Source of the DNA: Martinezella lusitana
Lineage (GTDB): Bacteria > Pseudomonadota > Alphaproteobacteria > Rhizobiales > Rhizobiaceae
DNA length: 64,000 nucleotides
Direction: 5' to 3'
Assembly: GCF_900094565.1 (NCBI RefSeq)
Contig: NZ_FMAF01000026.1
Coordinates: 1-64,000 of the forward strand
A program made the translations under genes and the position numbers. The notes beneath the pieces were generated by a model. The model was given only the letters and a program-made list of their open reading frames with translations. It was not told the DNA's origin and ran no database searches. Position 1 is the stretch's first letter. Each line of letters starts with the position of its first letter. Shown here piece after piece: positions 16,849 through 24,735 of this stretch.

Positions 16849-17838
16849 CTACATCGTGGCGAACGTGAACGGAATGCGGAAGCCGCAATTGCCGTGCTCA
16901 TCCCATTGGAAGAAGAAGCCACCCTCGCCCAGCACATCGATGATGATCTCGCCGATCGGTGCGAATTCGCTTCGATCTTCCCATTGCCCGTACCTGGCCC
17001 ACAGTTCTCTTAGCGCGGTGCGCAGCCTTTCGAAAAACGGCGCGAACCAATGCCCTCCCAGCGCCCTGCGAACCGCAGGCACATCGTCTATCGTCAAGCC
17101 GTGACCGTCCATATGGCCGAGCAGATAACTGCCGCTCGTCATCAGGTTCTGGTAATACCGCAGGACCTCGGAGAGTATTCGGTCATGGTCGTGATCGGTG
17201 CGATAGCGTCGGATACATTCGTTTGCCCGGTTCATCGTCTCCTCGAGATGGGTGATGAATGCATTGGTGTAATCCTGCAGAGGATCTCGGCCGAACGGGG
17301 CTGCGATGCGGCAAGCCGCATACTCATCCCAGCAGGCGTTTTCGGCCTGCCCTTCGCAGGCATCTGCGGCATCATCGTAGATTTTTTTCAGCAGCGTATC
17401 GGGGAACGCCTTGTCAGTCGTCATGGCGAGTTCGACATGTGCGCATTCATGAGCGAGCAGATGCAGGGAATGGGCATAGTGCTCATCTTTCTCGTCCGGC
17501 AGTGAATAGATATAGGCAGCGTTCAGTACCAAATGCGATTTGAGAATACCGTCACGGATGACGCTCGGCGCCATCGCAACGCCTTCGACCAGCTCGGAGC
17601 TGGGCGTTAGGCGGTGGTCCGTCTCATATCCTCTATCGAGTGCGAGAAGCGCTTCCTTGTAATCGACGGCGATGGTGATGCCGTCCAGCCGCTCGAGATT
17701 GATGTAACGGCTCAACTCCCGCACATAATCGCCGACGCAATAGGCGAGCTTCTCGCCTGCTTTTTCTTCCATGCCTTGGACTGAAATACCAATGCTGGGC
17801 ACGGTGATCGGTCGCTCTTCCTCGGTGGTCTCCGTCAT
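16849..17838 (-). CDS. HECAH zincin-like putative metallopeptidase A
   Basis: A 329-residue protein with HLLAHECAHVELAM giving HExxH at residues 130-134. A downstream DEYAACRIA supplies a possible third ligand (Glu172), an arrangement like gluzincins or ImmA-type proteases. The N-terminal half (SIGISVQGMEEKAGEKL, DGITIAVDYKEALLALDRG) is shared with paralogue B. The C-terminal half is helical and ends in a beta-rich tail (NCGFRIPFTFATM). No signal peptide, so probably cytoplasmic. It starts six bases after the Cys-rich gene ends, within a tight operon under an XRE-ImmA gene. No named family recognised; proteolysis is inferred only. Confidence 0.72.
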   Translation of the reverse strand: MTETTEEERPITVPSIGISVQGMEEKAGEKLAYCVGDYVRELSRYINLERLDGITIAVDYKEALLALDRGYETDHRLTPSSELVEGVAMAPSVIRDGILKSHLVLNAAYIYSLPDEKDEHYAHSLHLLAHECAHVELAMTTDKAFPDTLLKKIYDDAADACEGQAENACWDEYAACRIAAPFGRDPLQDYTNAFITHLEETMNRANECIRRYRTDHDHDRILSEVLRYYQNLMTSGSYLLGHMDGHGLTIDDVPAVRRALGGHWFAPFFERLRTALRELWARYGQWEDRSEFAPIGEIIIDVLGEGGFFFQWDEHGNCGFRIPFTFATM

Positions 17839-17844
17839 GCTTCC

Positions 17845-18357
17845 TCACTCTGACTGCAAATGCGTCTTGGCCCAGACCAGCGCGCTCAACGCCCCTGCCC
17901 TTGCCTCTTCCACGGATGCGAATTCCTTGTTGCCGCTGCGGGTCGCACCGTTCTTGCGGTTCGTCACCACCACGCCAAAGCCTGCATTTTTAGGGAATAC
18001 CGTCAGATTATACCCTTCGGTGTTGATGTAATCATTGCCCTTGGCCGAACGTTTCCATGAGCGCTCGGCCCATGTCCTACGGCGTTTGGCGAGGCTCCTT
18101 AATCCCCTCTCCCGTTCTTTCGGACGGACATAGTCCTCTTCCATATGTTCGGCACAGACGCAGTCAACGGCCAATGCTTCCGTGGTCTGGCCGTGCTCCA
18201 TATAATGGACGTAGCGGATGGTGACGCTTTCGCACATTTCGCAAAGCTGGGAAGGCTCACCCAAATCCTCGATCCCGACACATGACCATCCCTTTTTGGG
18301 CACCCCAGCTTCGGACCATTTGCCATGACTCGTGTGATCCCTGGTCATCGCGTCCAC
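17845..18357 (-). CDS. Cys-rich protein of unknown function
   Basis: A 170-residue protein. Cysteines are arranged as CVGIEDLGEPSQLCEMC and later DCVCAEH, giving a probable zinc-binding treble-clef or ribbon (about residues 26-75). Next is a very basic helix (RERGLRSLAKRRRTWAERSW, about 84-103) and a beta-rich C-terminal domain (NDYINTEGYNLTVFPKNAGF). I have the impression of a conserved hypothetical protein found on proteobacterial mobile elements but cannot name it. It is 13 bases from the XRE-ImmA gene and six from the metallopeptidase gene. Confidence 0.7.
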   Translation of the reverse strand: MDAMTRDHTSHGKWSEAGVPKKGWSCVGIEDLGEPSQLCEMCESVTIRYVHYMEHGQTTEALAVDCVCAEHMEEDYVRPKERERGLRSLAKRRRTWAERSWKRSAKGNDYINTEGYNLTVFPKNAGFGVVVTNRKNGATRSGNKEFASVEEARAGALSALVWAKTHLQSE

Positions 18358-18370
18358 TCAATCTTGACGT

Positions 18371-19471
18371 CTATTTCACGATACTGAGCTTTGAGCGTCG
18401 GACTTCACCACCCTCATTGTCGGTACCGTGCTGGGGCAGAATACAAAATAAAAGTCGTTCGACCTCAGTCATTGGAAGCGATAGCTCATCGGCAACGTCC
18501 ACGAGACTTTTCCGCTCCGCCCAAAGCTGGGATAAAACCTTCCCCCATAGCACAGACGTTTCCCTGGGGATGCCATCAGGCTCGCTCGTGCGATAACCGC
18601 GTTTCCCAAGCTCGATACATATGGAACGGTATTGCCATTCGGAGAGCATGGGTCTGGTAAGATGTGCCAGTCGGTATGCCAGCGCCATTGCCGAGACGCG
18701 CCACCTTTTCTTCGCCCGTAAAATGAGATCAGCCGTTATAAGACGGGGCATTCTGACCCTGACGTCTTCCTCCGGCATTAGAAAGGCGGAAGCGAAGCGG
18801 TTTGCCTCCACCTCGGCCGTGCGTGTATCTTCGTCCGCGCCTGAGGTTTGGCCATGCCTGTGCAGGACCAAATGGCCCAGTTCGTGAGCCGCATCAAAAA
18901 TACTACGCTCCGCCGATTTGAACGAATTCAGAAACACATACGCTTTGTCATTTTGCCAGAACGAGAATGCATCGACATTTGCGGTGGTTTCTTCTAGCCC
19001 CAGGACGCGGATGCCTTTGGCCTCCATCAGTTTCATCATGTTTGCGATGGGTTGGTAACTGAGGCCCCAGTGCTGGCGGAGAGCATCGGCGGCAGCTTCA
19101 GGTGTCAATTCCGGGTCGAAATGCGGCAAATCCAACGCCGGTAGATTGTATCGATTTTCAAGCCACTCATAGACTTCGACCCCGTTATCGCCGGCCGAAA
19201 GGGCAGCGTTTCGTTCTTTCGCGGTCATGCTCGACAGGCTGCGAAAGCTGACGATTTCTGCTGAAAGGAGTGCGGGGTCCTCCTTGAAGAAAAACTGCAC
19301 GGGATAACCGAGAACCTCTGCGAGCTTCTCAAGTGTTCCAGAATCCGCCTGGTTCTGACCGGTTTCAAGCCGCGTGATTGTGACCGGCGATACGCCGGCC
19401 TTTTCTGCGAGTTCCTTCGCTGTCAGCTTCTGCCTTTTCCTGGCGAGGCTGAGTCTCTTTCCATTGAACAT
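18371..19471 (-). CDS. XRE regulator fused to ImmA/IrrE-type metallopeptidase
   Basis: A 366-residue protein. An XRE helix-turn-helix occupies residues 1-60 (LTAKELAEKAGVSPVTITRL). An ImmA/IrrE (DUF955) domain follows, with AAHELGHLVLHRHG (HExxH at 196-200) and AEVEANRFASAFLMP, whose Glu222 is the usual third zinc ligand. ImmA-type proteases cleave repressors and regulators in response to DNA damage or infection. The gene lies 12 bases after an unknown gene, a layout similar to RosmerTA-type antiphage pairs; that match is by layout only. Confidence 0.88.
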   Translation of the reverse strand: MFNGKRLSLARKRQKLTAKELAEKAGVSPVTITRLETGQNQADSGTLEKLAEVLGYPVQFFFKEDPALLSAEIVSFRSLSSMTAKERNAALSAGDNGVEVYEWLENRYNLPALDLPHFDPELTPEAAADALRQHWGLSYQPIANMMKLMEAKGIRVLGLEETTANVDAFSFWQNDKAYVFLNSFKSAERSIFDAAHELGHLVLHRHGQTSGADEDTRTAEVEANRFASAFLMPEEDVRVRMPRLITADLILRAKKRWRVSAMALAYRLAHLTRPMLSEWQYRSICIELGKRGYRTSEPDGIPRETSVLWGKVLSQLWAERKSLVDVADELSLPMTEVERLLFCILPQHGTDNEGGEVRRSKLSIVK

Positions 19472-19483
19472 GATTGTTCGGCT

Positions 19484-20107
19484 TTATTTTCGACTGACGA
19501 CGATATCCAGATCCGGATCGTTGGTCGGTTCATTGATGCCAAAATCGACCGCGTCCAGATCGCCACCCTCAATCAAAAATACGCGATCGATACAGCGAAG
19601 GAATTGGCCATTCTTCACCACAGGTAAGCTGAGTTCCATTGCGCCAAACTGATCGACCATCAGGTAATATGTTTTGTGGTCTCCATGAAACTTGACCACG
19701 CTGATAGGGAGGTCGATACCGGCAGCTTCAAACATATCGCCACAAGCCACGCGCTCGGAGCCAGCGCCTTTTCGAGACCGCGCTCTAGGATCCGCTTTGC
19801 GGCAGGCTTGATTGACATTTACAAAGAGAACTCGAAGCTTGAGGACGTCATTGCGGATGCCTTCCACACCTTCCTCGCTAAAGATCTCCCAATTTCCACC
19901 GAGGTTTTCGGCTCGAAGGCCCTTCACTCCGTCCATATACGCGAACATGCCGGCGGCATTGGTGGGATGCAGTGGTGAGGCAGTCGCAGCAGCAGCAAGT
20001 GCGTGATGACCTGCCGCGATCAATTTCTCACGCTCAAGTTCCAGACGAGCAAGGTAAAGGTCGCCAATCTCAGGATCAGTGATTGTCTTTGGGCTGATAT
20101 TTTCCAT
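19484..20107 (-). CDS. Unknown protein, first gene of the XRE-ImmA operon
   Basis: A 207-residue protein with no domain I recognise. The N-terminal third is helical (LARLELEREKLIAAGHHALAAAATA). The C-terminal part is beta-rich, with SVVKFHGDHKTYYLMVDQFG and CIDRVFLIEGGDLDAVDFG. Cysteines are scattered, with no zinc motif. Its position just before an XRE-ImmA gene suggests a partner, perhaps toxin or antitoxin, of that protein. A 9-base inverted repeat lies directly upstream and may be the operator. Confidence 0.6.
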   Translation of the reverse strand: MENISPKTITDPEIGDLYLARLELEREKLIAAGHHALAAAATASPLHPTNAAGMFAYMDGVKGLRAENLGGNWEIFSEEGVEGIRNDVLKLRVLFVNVNQACRKADPRARSRKGAGSERVACGDMFEAAGIDLPISVVKFHGDHKTYYLMVDQFGAMELSLPVVKNGQFLRCIDRVFLIEGGDLDAVDFGINEPTNDPDLDIVVSRK

Positions 20108-20118
20108 GCCGCCTACTC

Positions 20119-20164
20119 ATGTTAATGTTCTCTACCTCATTTGTGGAGGAAAAAATTAACATGG
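20119..20164. promoter_or_regulatory. Inverted repeat upstream of the XRE-ImmA operon
   Basis: CATGTTAAT at 20119-20127 and ATTAACATG at 20156-20164 are perfectly complementary, 28 bases apart, and lie 12 bases upstream of the first gene of the operon. The position suits an operator for the XRE protein encoded second in the operon. Confidence 0.55.
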
Positions 20165-20192
20165 TCAAGCTAGAAGAATGTATTCGGCTAAT

Positions 20193-21251
20193 TCACAGGA
20201 CGCTCCAGGCGCGAAACCTCCCCCGCCCCGTCATCTCGCGCAATCCGAGCTCGCCAACGATCCGCCGCGCCGCCTGCGGCGTGACGCCCAGCGTCGTTAC
20301 GACCATCTTAGCCGACACCAGCGGTTTCGCCATCACCAGCTCGACCAGCTCCGGCAGTTTTGACGACGTCCGGCGCCCGTCCAGTTTTCGGTCCATCATC
20401 GTTTTCACCAGCGTCAGCCGATCATGCTCTTTCAGCCCGATCTCGGCGGCCGCGACCAGTCCATGGGCGATGGCGAGCAGCCGGGTTTCTCGATCGCGAT
20501 GTCGGCGCCGATCGACGGGAATGGTTTTTAGTCCGAGATTGATGGCTGCGAGATGTGCGGCCGTGGTGACACCGGCCTGGCGGAGGATCGAGGCGGCCAA
20601 CAGTCGTCCAAGCCAGGGCGCGTGCTGCAGCACCGCAATCTCGTTCCAGGCATCGAGGGCGACAATCGCCTGCAGCACCGCCGGCAGATCATCGGTCTGC
20701 CGCAACACGTTGCGCCACTCGCCCAGCCGCGCGTCCTCGTCCCAATCGAGATCGTAGATCATGGGATCTTTTTCTTGCGCGCCGGCCCGTCCGGACCGTG
20801 CGTTCTCGATCGCCGCCTCGGACCGGGCCAGCAGCGCATCAATGGCGGCATAATCGACGCCAGGCAGATCTTTGGCGTCGTCAGCATCGTCCCCCTCCCC
20901 TATCGGCTCGACAGCGACAGGCCGCTTGGCGGCGGCGCCCGACTCAGCATCATCGGCCCTGACCGATGTCACATCCGAGGTTTGCCTGAGCGTGCGAATG
21001 CCGTCGGGCGACAGTGCCCAGACCGGTGGTTGCGCGGCAATGCGTCGCCGGGTGCGCAACGCGTCGCGGGCGATTGTCAGTTCATGGGTGGGTGTGCGAA
21101 TATCGCGGGTGTCGTCGTGGAGGACGAGGTCTTCGAGGTGAACAAGTTCGCCGTCGATCCACAGCGAGGCGCAGGCGTCGGCAAAGTGCGACCGTTCGAT
21201 CCACCCCTGTCCGACCGCGGAGCGGGCGATGCGCTCGTCGAGACGCGCCAA
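20193..21251 (-). pseudogene. RHE_PE00001/DUF1612-type HTH protein, 5'-truncated
   Basis: About 352 residues, continuing upstream in frame for 12 more codons (HTFRAGIELARLDERI) before a stop and with no ATG. The body matches the RHE_PE00001 group common on rhizobial plasmids: LHLEDLVLHD-type block, LHHRR-like repeats, WRNVLRQTDDLPAVLQAIVA, then a C-terminal winged helix (LVSAKMVVTTLGVTPQAARRIV). Around 40-50 N-terminal residues usual in the family seem missing. A TTG at 21249-21251 could give a shortened product. Function is not known; DNA binding is inferred from the C-terminal helix-turn-helix. Confidence 0.65.
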
Positions 21252-21529
21252 CTCAATGCCGGCTCGAAAAGTGTGGCTTCTACTTTGTTATTTCAAATGG
21301 GAAAACTTCATATGTCTGTTAGGTTTAGCCGATAAATGAAGGGCGATTTTCCGCTAACGATTTCACTGAAACGTCTCTTTGCCAAAACGATTTCAAGATC
21401 GAACATCAATGTCGGCTCGCTCGATCGAGGGAGAGCAGTGGTCGGCGTCGTCAAAGGCGTGCCGCGCTTATGCAAAGGTGCGACGTGCAGCTTCATCACG
21501 CTGGCAAGCATTACGCGTAGTCGGTCGCG

Positions 21530-22459
21530 CTACTCGGCGGCTGGCTCGGGTTGCGTTCTGGTGCGCCTTGCCGCTGGCTTCTTTGCCGCTGGGTCCGGAA
21601 GGTAAGCGGGCGCGGTCGTGCTGCGTTCCGCTACAATGAATATCAGCCTGTCCACGGCCTTCGCCCTTTCCTTTCCCTCTGGCAAGGACTCGGCAAGATG
21701 GATTGCCAAAAGCGTGTCCTGCATTTGCGCCAGACGGGAGAAGAAGAAATTAAGCTGAATCAGGCTTCGGTTATAGAGATAGAAATAGCCTCCGCCGATG
21801 AATTGAAGCAGTACACCCGCTAAGGGAACGATATATGCCGTCCCATCGCTTCGGCCCGAGGAGAACGCCCACCACGTACCCCCAATGATCGTCCCGAAAC
21901 CGGCAACGATGGCGGTCAGGCTGGCAGTGTAACTCCTGCGCGCCTGACTTTTGTTCATGATGTAGTATTCGATCAGCTGACGGAGGTTCGCTTTGATGCC
22001 CTGAATAATGTCGTCGTCGGACTTGGCAGCGCTTTCGGTTTGCGGCGCCATCTTGGCATCGCCGCCCGCGCCTCCAGACTGCGCGTCGAGCAAGGGAGTG
22101 AAGCTGGATGCCCACGCCCTGAGAAGCTGGTCGTCGCTGTCACGATCTACGATTGCCTTGAGCTTATCACGGTCGATCACGCTGAAAGCGACCATCACGA
22201 GCATGAACAGGGCGAAGACGACCCCTATAGTGATGCCCGGCTGAAGGTCGTGCGGCTTATATTCATAGCCTTGCACGAACACGTGGCTTGTTGCCAAATA
22301 GAAGACGACATAGAAGCTTCCGGCAATGGTCAAAATGGAAATGATTGCGACCGCCCAGCGAACCTTCGGCGAGTACCGAAGGACTTCAACGATTACGAGG
22401 ATGACGGTAAGAATAAGCTGATACATGAAGCCCCCGCCGAACAAATTCGCGACAGTCAT
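21530..22459 (-). CDS. Membrane protein with TRADD-N-associated-like transmembrane region
   Basis: A 309-residue protein. Three hydrophobic helices occupy about 12-28, 34-56 and 74-93, then a soluble linker (95-150). The C-terminal region has IIQGIKANLRQLIEYYIMNK, two more helices (180-200, 207-230) and NFFFSRLAQMQDTLLAIHLA. The segment 150-280 closely recalls the two-helix domain found with TRADD-N domains in bacterial conflict systems (described mainly from cyanobacteria). An Arg/Pro/Ala tail ends the protein. It is the last gene of a three-gene operon with a caspase-like protease, suggesting a membrane effector or scaffold. Domain call from memory. Confidence 0.65.
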   Translation of the reverse strand: MTVANLFGGGFMYQLILTVILVIVEVLRYSPKVRWAVAIISILTIAGSFYVVFYLATSHVFVQGYEYKPHDLQPGITIGVVFALFMLVMVAFSVIDRDKLKAIVDRDSDDQLLRAWASSFTPLLDAQSGGAGGDAKMAPQTESAAKSDDDIIQGIKANLRQLIEYYIMNKSQARRSYTASLTAIVAGFGTIIGGTWWAFSSGRSDGTAYIVPLAGVLLQFIGGGYFYLYNRSLIQLNFFFSRLAQMQDTLLAIHLAESLPEGKERAKAVDRLIFIVAERSTTAPAYLPDPAAKKPAARRTRTQPEPAAE

Positions 22460-22530
22460 CTGTACTCTCTCAACCTTTACGAATCGTGCCTATACAACCC
22501 TGGCGCGGAATAAATCGAGCGGGCGCGTCG

Positions 22531-23457
22531 TCACTTCAATGGCGGCAGCGTCATGCCCTTAATGCTATCGGCCACGGTCGGCCGCTTCCGCTTCCCGTCC
22601 GCGTAGGGATCTGGCAGAGCCCGTGCGGCCTTCTTCACGGCCTCGATGTCATAGCCGACCGGACGGCCAAGCAGGAACATCTCCACAAATCGGTCAACAA
22701 GCGACTGGTCTGCCAAAAGATTGGCTTTGACCGCCTTGCGGAAGGACGCGATATCCGAACCATTGGTCAGGTAGCCCAGATTCCGTGCCTCGGTGAGGTG
22801 CTCATCAACCCTCTTCTGAACGCCCTTGCCCATGCAAAATGCACGGACGTAACGCACTAGCGACGTGAACAGCAGCTCCTCGCTATGCATGAGGAGCAGC
22901 TTGTCTTTCAGGACTGCTCGGAACGCACCGATAAGCTCGCTCTTCTCGAAGACGTGCCGGTAAAACCGGACCACAGAATCCTCCGCATCGCCTGCCGTAA
23001 CTTTGTTTTGGGGCGCGGCCAATATGTAGAATGGCGCGCGGGTCGTGACATGAATTTCTTTCACGAGATGAAAGCTGAAACAGGCCAGCGAGATGACGCA
23101 CAGGTTATTGGCCGTGGCTATGTTGATCGCGCGCAGTCTCTCTGTGATCTCGGCCCAGCTGCAATCCTCGTTCGAGGCGACGATATGAATACCCATGTCC
23201 TCATCGCCATGGGTATCGAAATGGATGATCGGCAGCAGGCCGTCTTCAACCACCTTCGCCACATAATCCAAGAATCCCAGAAGATCAGCGGCGCTCTTCG
23301 GCTCAAATTTCATGAAGAAGATCTGGTTGGCCTGCAACAAGGGTTCCAAATCTTCGAGGACGCGGAGGGTCACCCCGTGCTCGCTCTCATGCAGGGACGT
23401 GATCCAGATCACGGAATTTACGCTCACATGGGATTGGATAGTCGCGGTCTTGGTCAT
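22531..23457 (-). CDS. Caspase-like (clan CD) protease
   Basis: About 308 residues. The start at MTKTATIQ makes an ATGA overlap with the preceding gene. The core resembles caspase-like peptidases: a strand SVIWITSLHESEHGV, then LLPIIHFDTHGDEDMG giving a His-Gly (His about 83), and about 43 residues later CVISLACFSFH, giving a Cys at about 126 after a hydrophobic strand. His-Gly and strand-Cys spacing fits the clan CD dyad. A helical C-terminal domain (about 170-300) has no recognised motif. Proteases of this kind act as suicide effectors in several bacterial immune systems. Function here is inferred. Confidence 0.68.
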   Translation of the reverse strand: MTKTATIQSHVSVNSVIWITSLHESEHGVTLRVLEDLEPLLQANQIFFMKFEPKSAADLLGFLDYVAKVVEDGLLPIIHFDTHGDEDMGIHIVASNEDCSWAEITERLRAINIATANNLCVISLACFSFHLVKEIHVTTRAPFYILAAPQNKVTAGDAEDSVVRFYRHVFEKSELIGAFRAVLKDKLLLMHSEELLFTSLVRYVRAFCMGKGVQKRVDEHLTEARNLGYLTNGSDIASFRKAVKANLLADQSLVDRFVEMFLLGRPVGYDIEAVKKAARALPDPYADGKRKRPTVADSIKGMTLPPLK

Positions 23458-23831
23458 TGGTCGCAAGGCCATGCAGCTTTATAGGGAGCCATCAACGAAC
23501 GCTCGGCCGGCCAGGTTCCCTTCTCGGGATGCGTCGTCACCCAGTCGCAGCCAATCACGATGGCGCGGGCGACATTGGCGCCCTTCGGGATGCAGAATTT
23601 CCCGAGAATGCTCTCCCGAGCGATCCCGAGCATTTGCTCGTCCTTCATGCCCATCTTAACGACGCTATCGAATACAATCTCATCCTCGCGCCATTTCTCC
23701 ATGAAGCCCATGACGTAATTTCCGGCAAGTGTGATGCTGCTCTTGCAGTCGCGCGCCAAATCCTGGGCCATCATAGCATTGGCGCCGGTCGCAAAAAGGG
23801 CGGCTGCAGCCGCCAGTATCATCCGTTTCAT
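23454..23831 (-). CDS. Secreted Rap1a/Tai-like small protein
   Basis: A 125-residue protein with a clear signal peptide (MKRMILAAAAALFATGANA, cleavage near 19-20). The mature part has DLARDCKSSITLAGNYVMGF, then FCIPKGANVARAIVIGCDWV, HPEKG and a terminal WPC. This Cys pattern and the HPE motif match the Rap1a/Tai immunity-protein domain. Family members neutralise type VI amidase effectors in the periplasm. Its stop overlaps the start of the caspase-like gene by four bases, so the two are co-translated. Start chosen to keep the signal peptide. Confidence 0.7.
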   Translation of the reverse strand: MKRMILAAAAALFATGANAMMAQDLARDCKSSITLAGNYVMGFMEKWREDEIVFDSVVKMGMKDEQMLGIARESILGKFCIPKGANVARAIVIGCDWVTTHPEKGTWPAERSLMAPYKAAWPCDQ

Positions 23832-24341
23832 GATCTTCCCCAACCCAAGTTGGGGGCAGATTATCGAGTGCAACCGGTAACTGCAACAGGGTCAATTCGC
23901 TTGCTTCCCTTGGTTTTTCTTCACGTACCCGTGGCCGTGCGCAGTTGTCCGATGCACCTCGAGCTTGACGCCAAGACCGCCCTGCTCGCGCTGACGCAGT
24001 TCAATGGTAAAGAACTTTCGGTACCGTCCTTTGATGGGCGCGGCGATGAAAAGTGCATGTTCCACCGCCGATTGGGATGAAAATCGGAATTGCTAAGTGG
24101 TGGCGCAGCCAATGGAAACGGCGCATCTTTCTTTCATCACCGAGCTAGTGCCGGAGCCGCCAAGCCACCGTCCTCATGGGAGTTGATGGCCGCCGGTCTG
24201 CAACGCGACCGCATGAGCCGCGACGACGGCAACCGAGCATCTTGAGGAGCAGGTTCGGACGCTGAATCAGGGACGGCGACAAATGTAACTCATCTTATAT
24301 TTTCCACGCGTCGGGCATTCCGCCCTTAGAAAGGACCTGAC
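23832..24341. other. No confident gene
   Basis: About 510 bases. One frame near 23951-24080 reads MHLELDAKTALLALTQFNGK and ends in EKCMFHRRLG; it looks protein-like but lacks a start and domain, so it may be a gene fragment. The rest has no recognisable content. The promoter of the Rap1a-like operon should lie at its left edge. Confidence 0.4.
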
Positions 24342-24701
24342 ATGCATGAAATTTATCAGAACGGAAAGCCGATCGGCCTCACTTTCAGCGACCGCGAGGT
24401 GGCCAAAGCCATAGCCCGCGACATGCAGAGGGAGGGCGCCAAAAACGTCGAAATGCGGCCGTTTAAGCGCCGAAATCACTGGTATAATTGGCGCGCAAAC
24501 GGGCGCAACGTGGCGTCTTATCTCGCCTCGTTACGCCCTGCCGCGCCACTTAGGAGGCCTTGTGATCCCGATAGAGCAATACTTATCTGGTCAGAGGCGG
24601 TACAAAATCTGATCGTTCCAGAAACCATCGAGGCTACACAACTCCCCACGCCCGGAACCTCCCCTCCCTACCATCTGCATATCAATGAAATTCTTAGCTA
24701 A
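24342..24701 (+). CDS. Hypothetical protein next to the IS66 element
   Basis: A 119-residue frame beginning MHEIYQNGKPIGLTFSDREV. The first 65 residues look like a compact alpha/beta unit rich in basic and aromatic residues (FKRRNHWYNWRANGR). The remainder is Pro-rich and may be read-through of non-coding sequence. AGGACC precedes the ATG. The gene ends 25 bases before the IS66 left end, so it is not interrupted by it. No family recognised. Confidence 0.45.
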   Translation: MHEIYQNGKPIGLTFSDREVAKAIARDMQREGAKNVEMRPFKRRNHWYNWRANGRNVASYLASLRPAAPLRRPCDPDRAILIWSEAVQNLIVPETIEATQLPTPGTSPPYHLHINEILS

Positions 24702-24709
24702 AAGCGACA

Positions 24710-24735
24710 CCCACGTACCCCTTTTAGTACGTGGG
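24710..24735. repeat. Perfect hairpin formed by flank and IS66 left end
   Basis: CCCACGTAC (24710-24718) and GTACGTGGG (24727-24735) are complementary, and the 8-base loop CCCTTTTA is exactly the IS target duplication. The left flank therefore mirrors the IS end. Confidence 0.7.
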
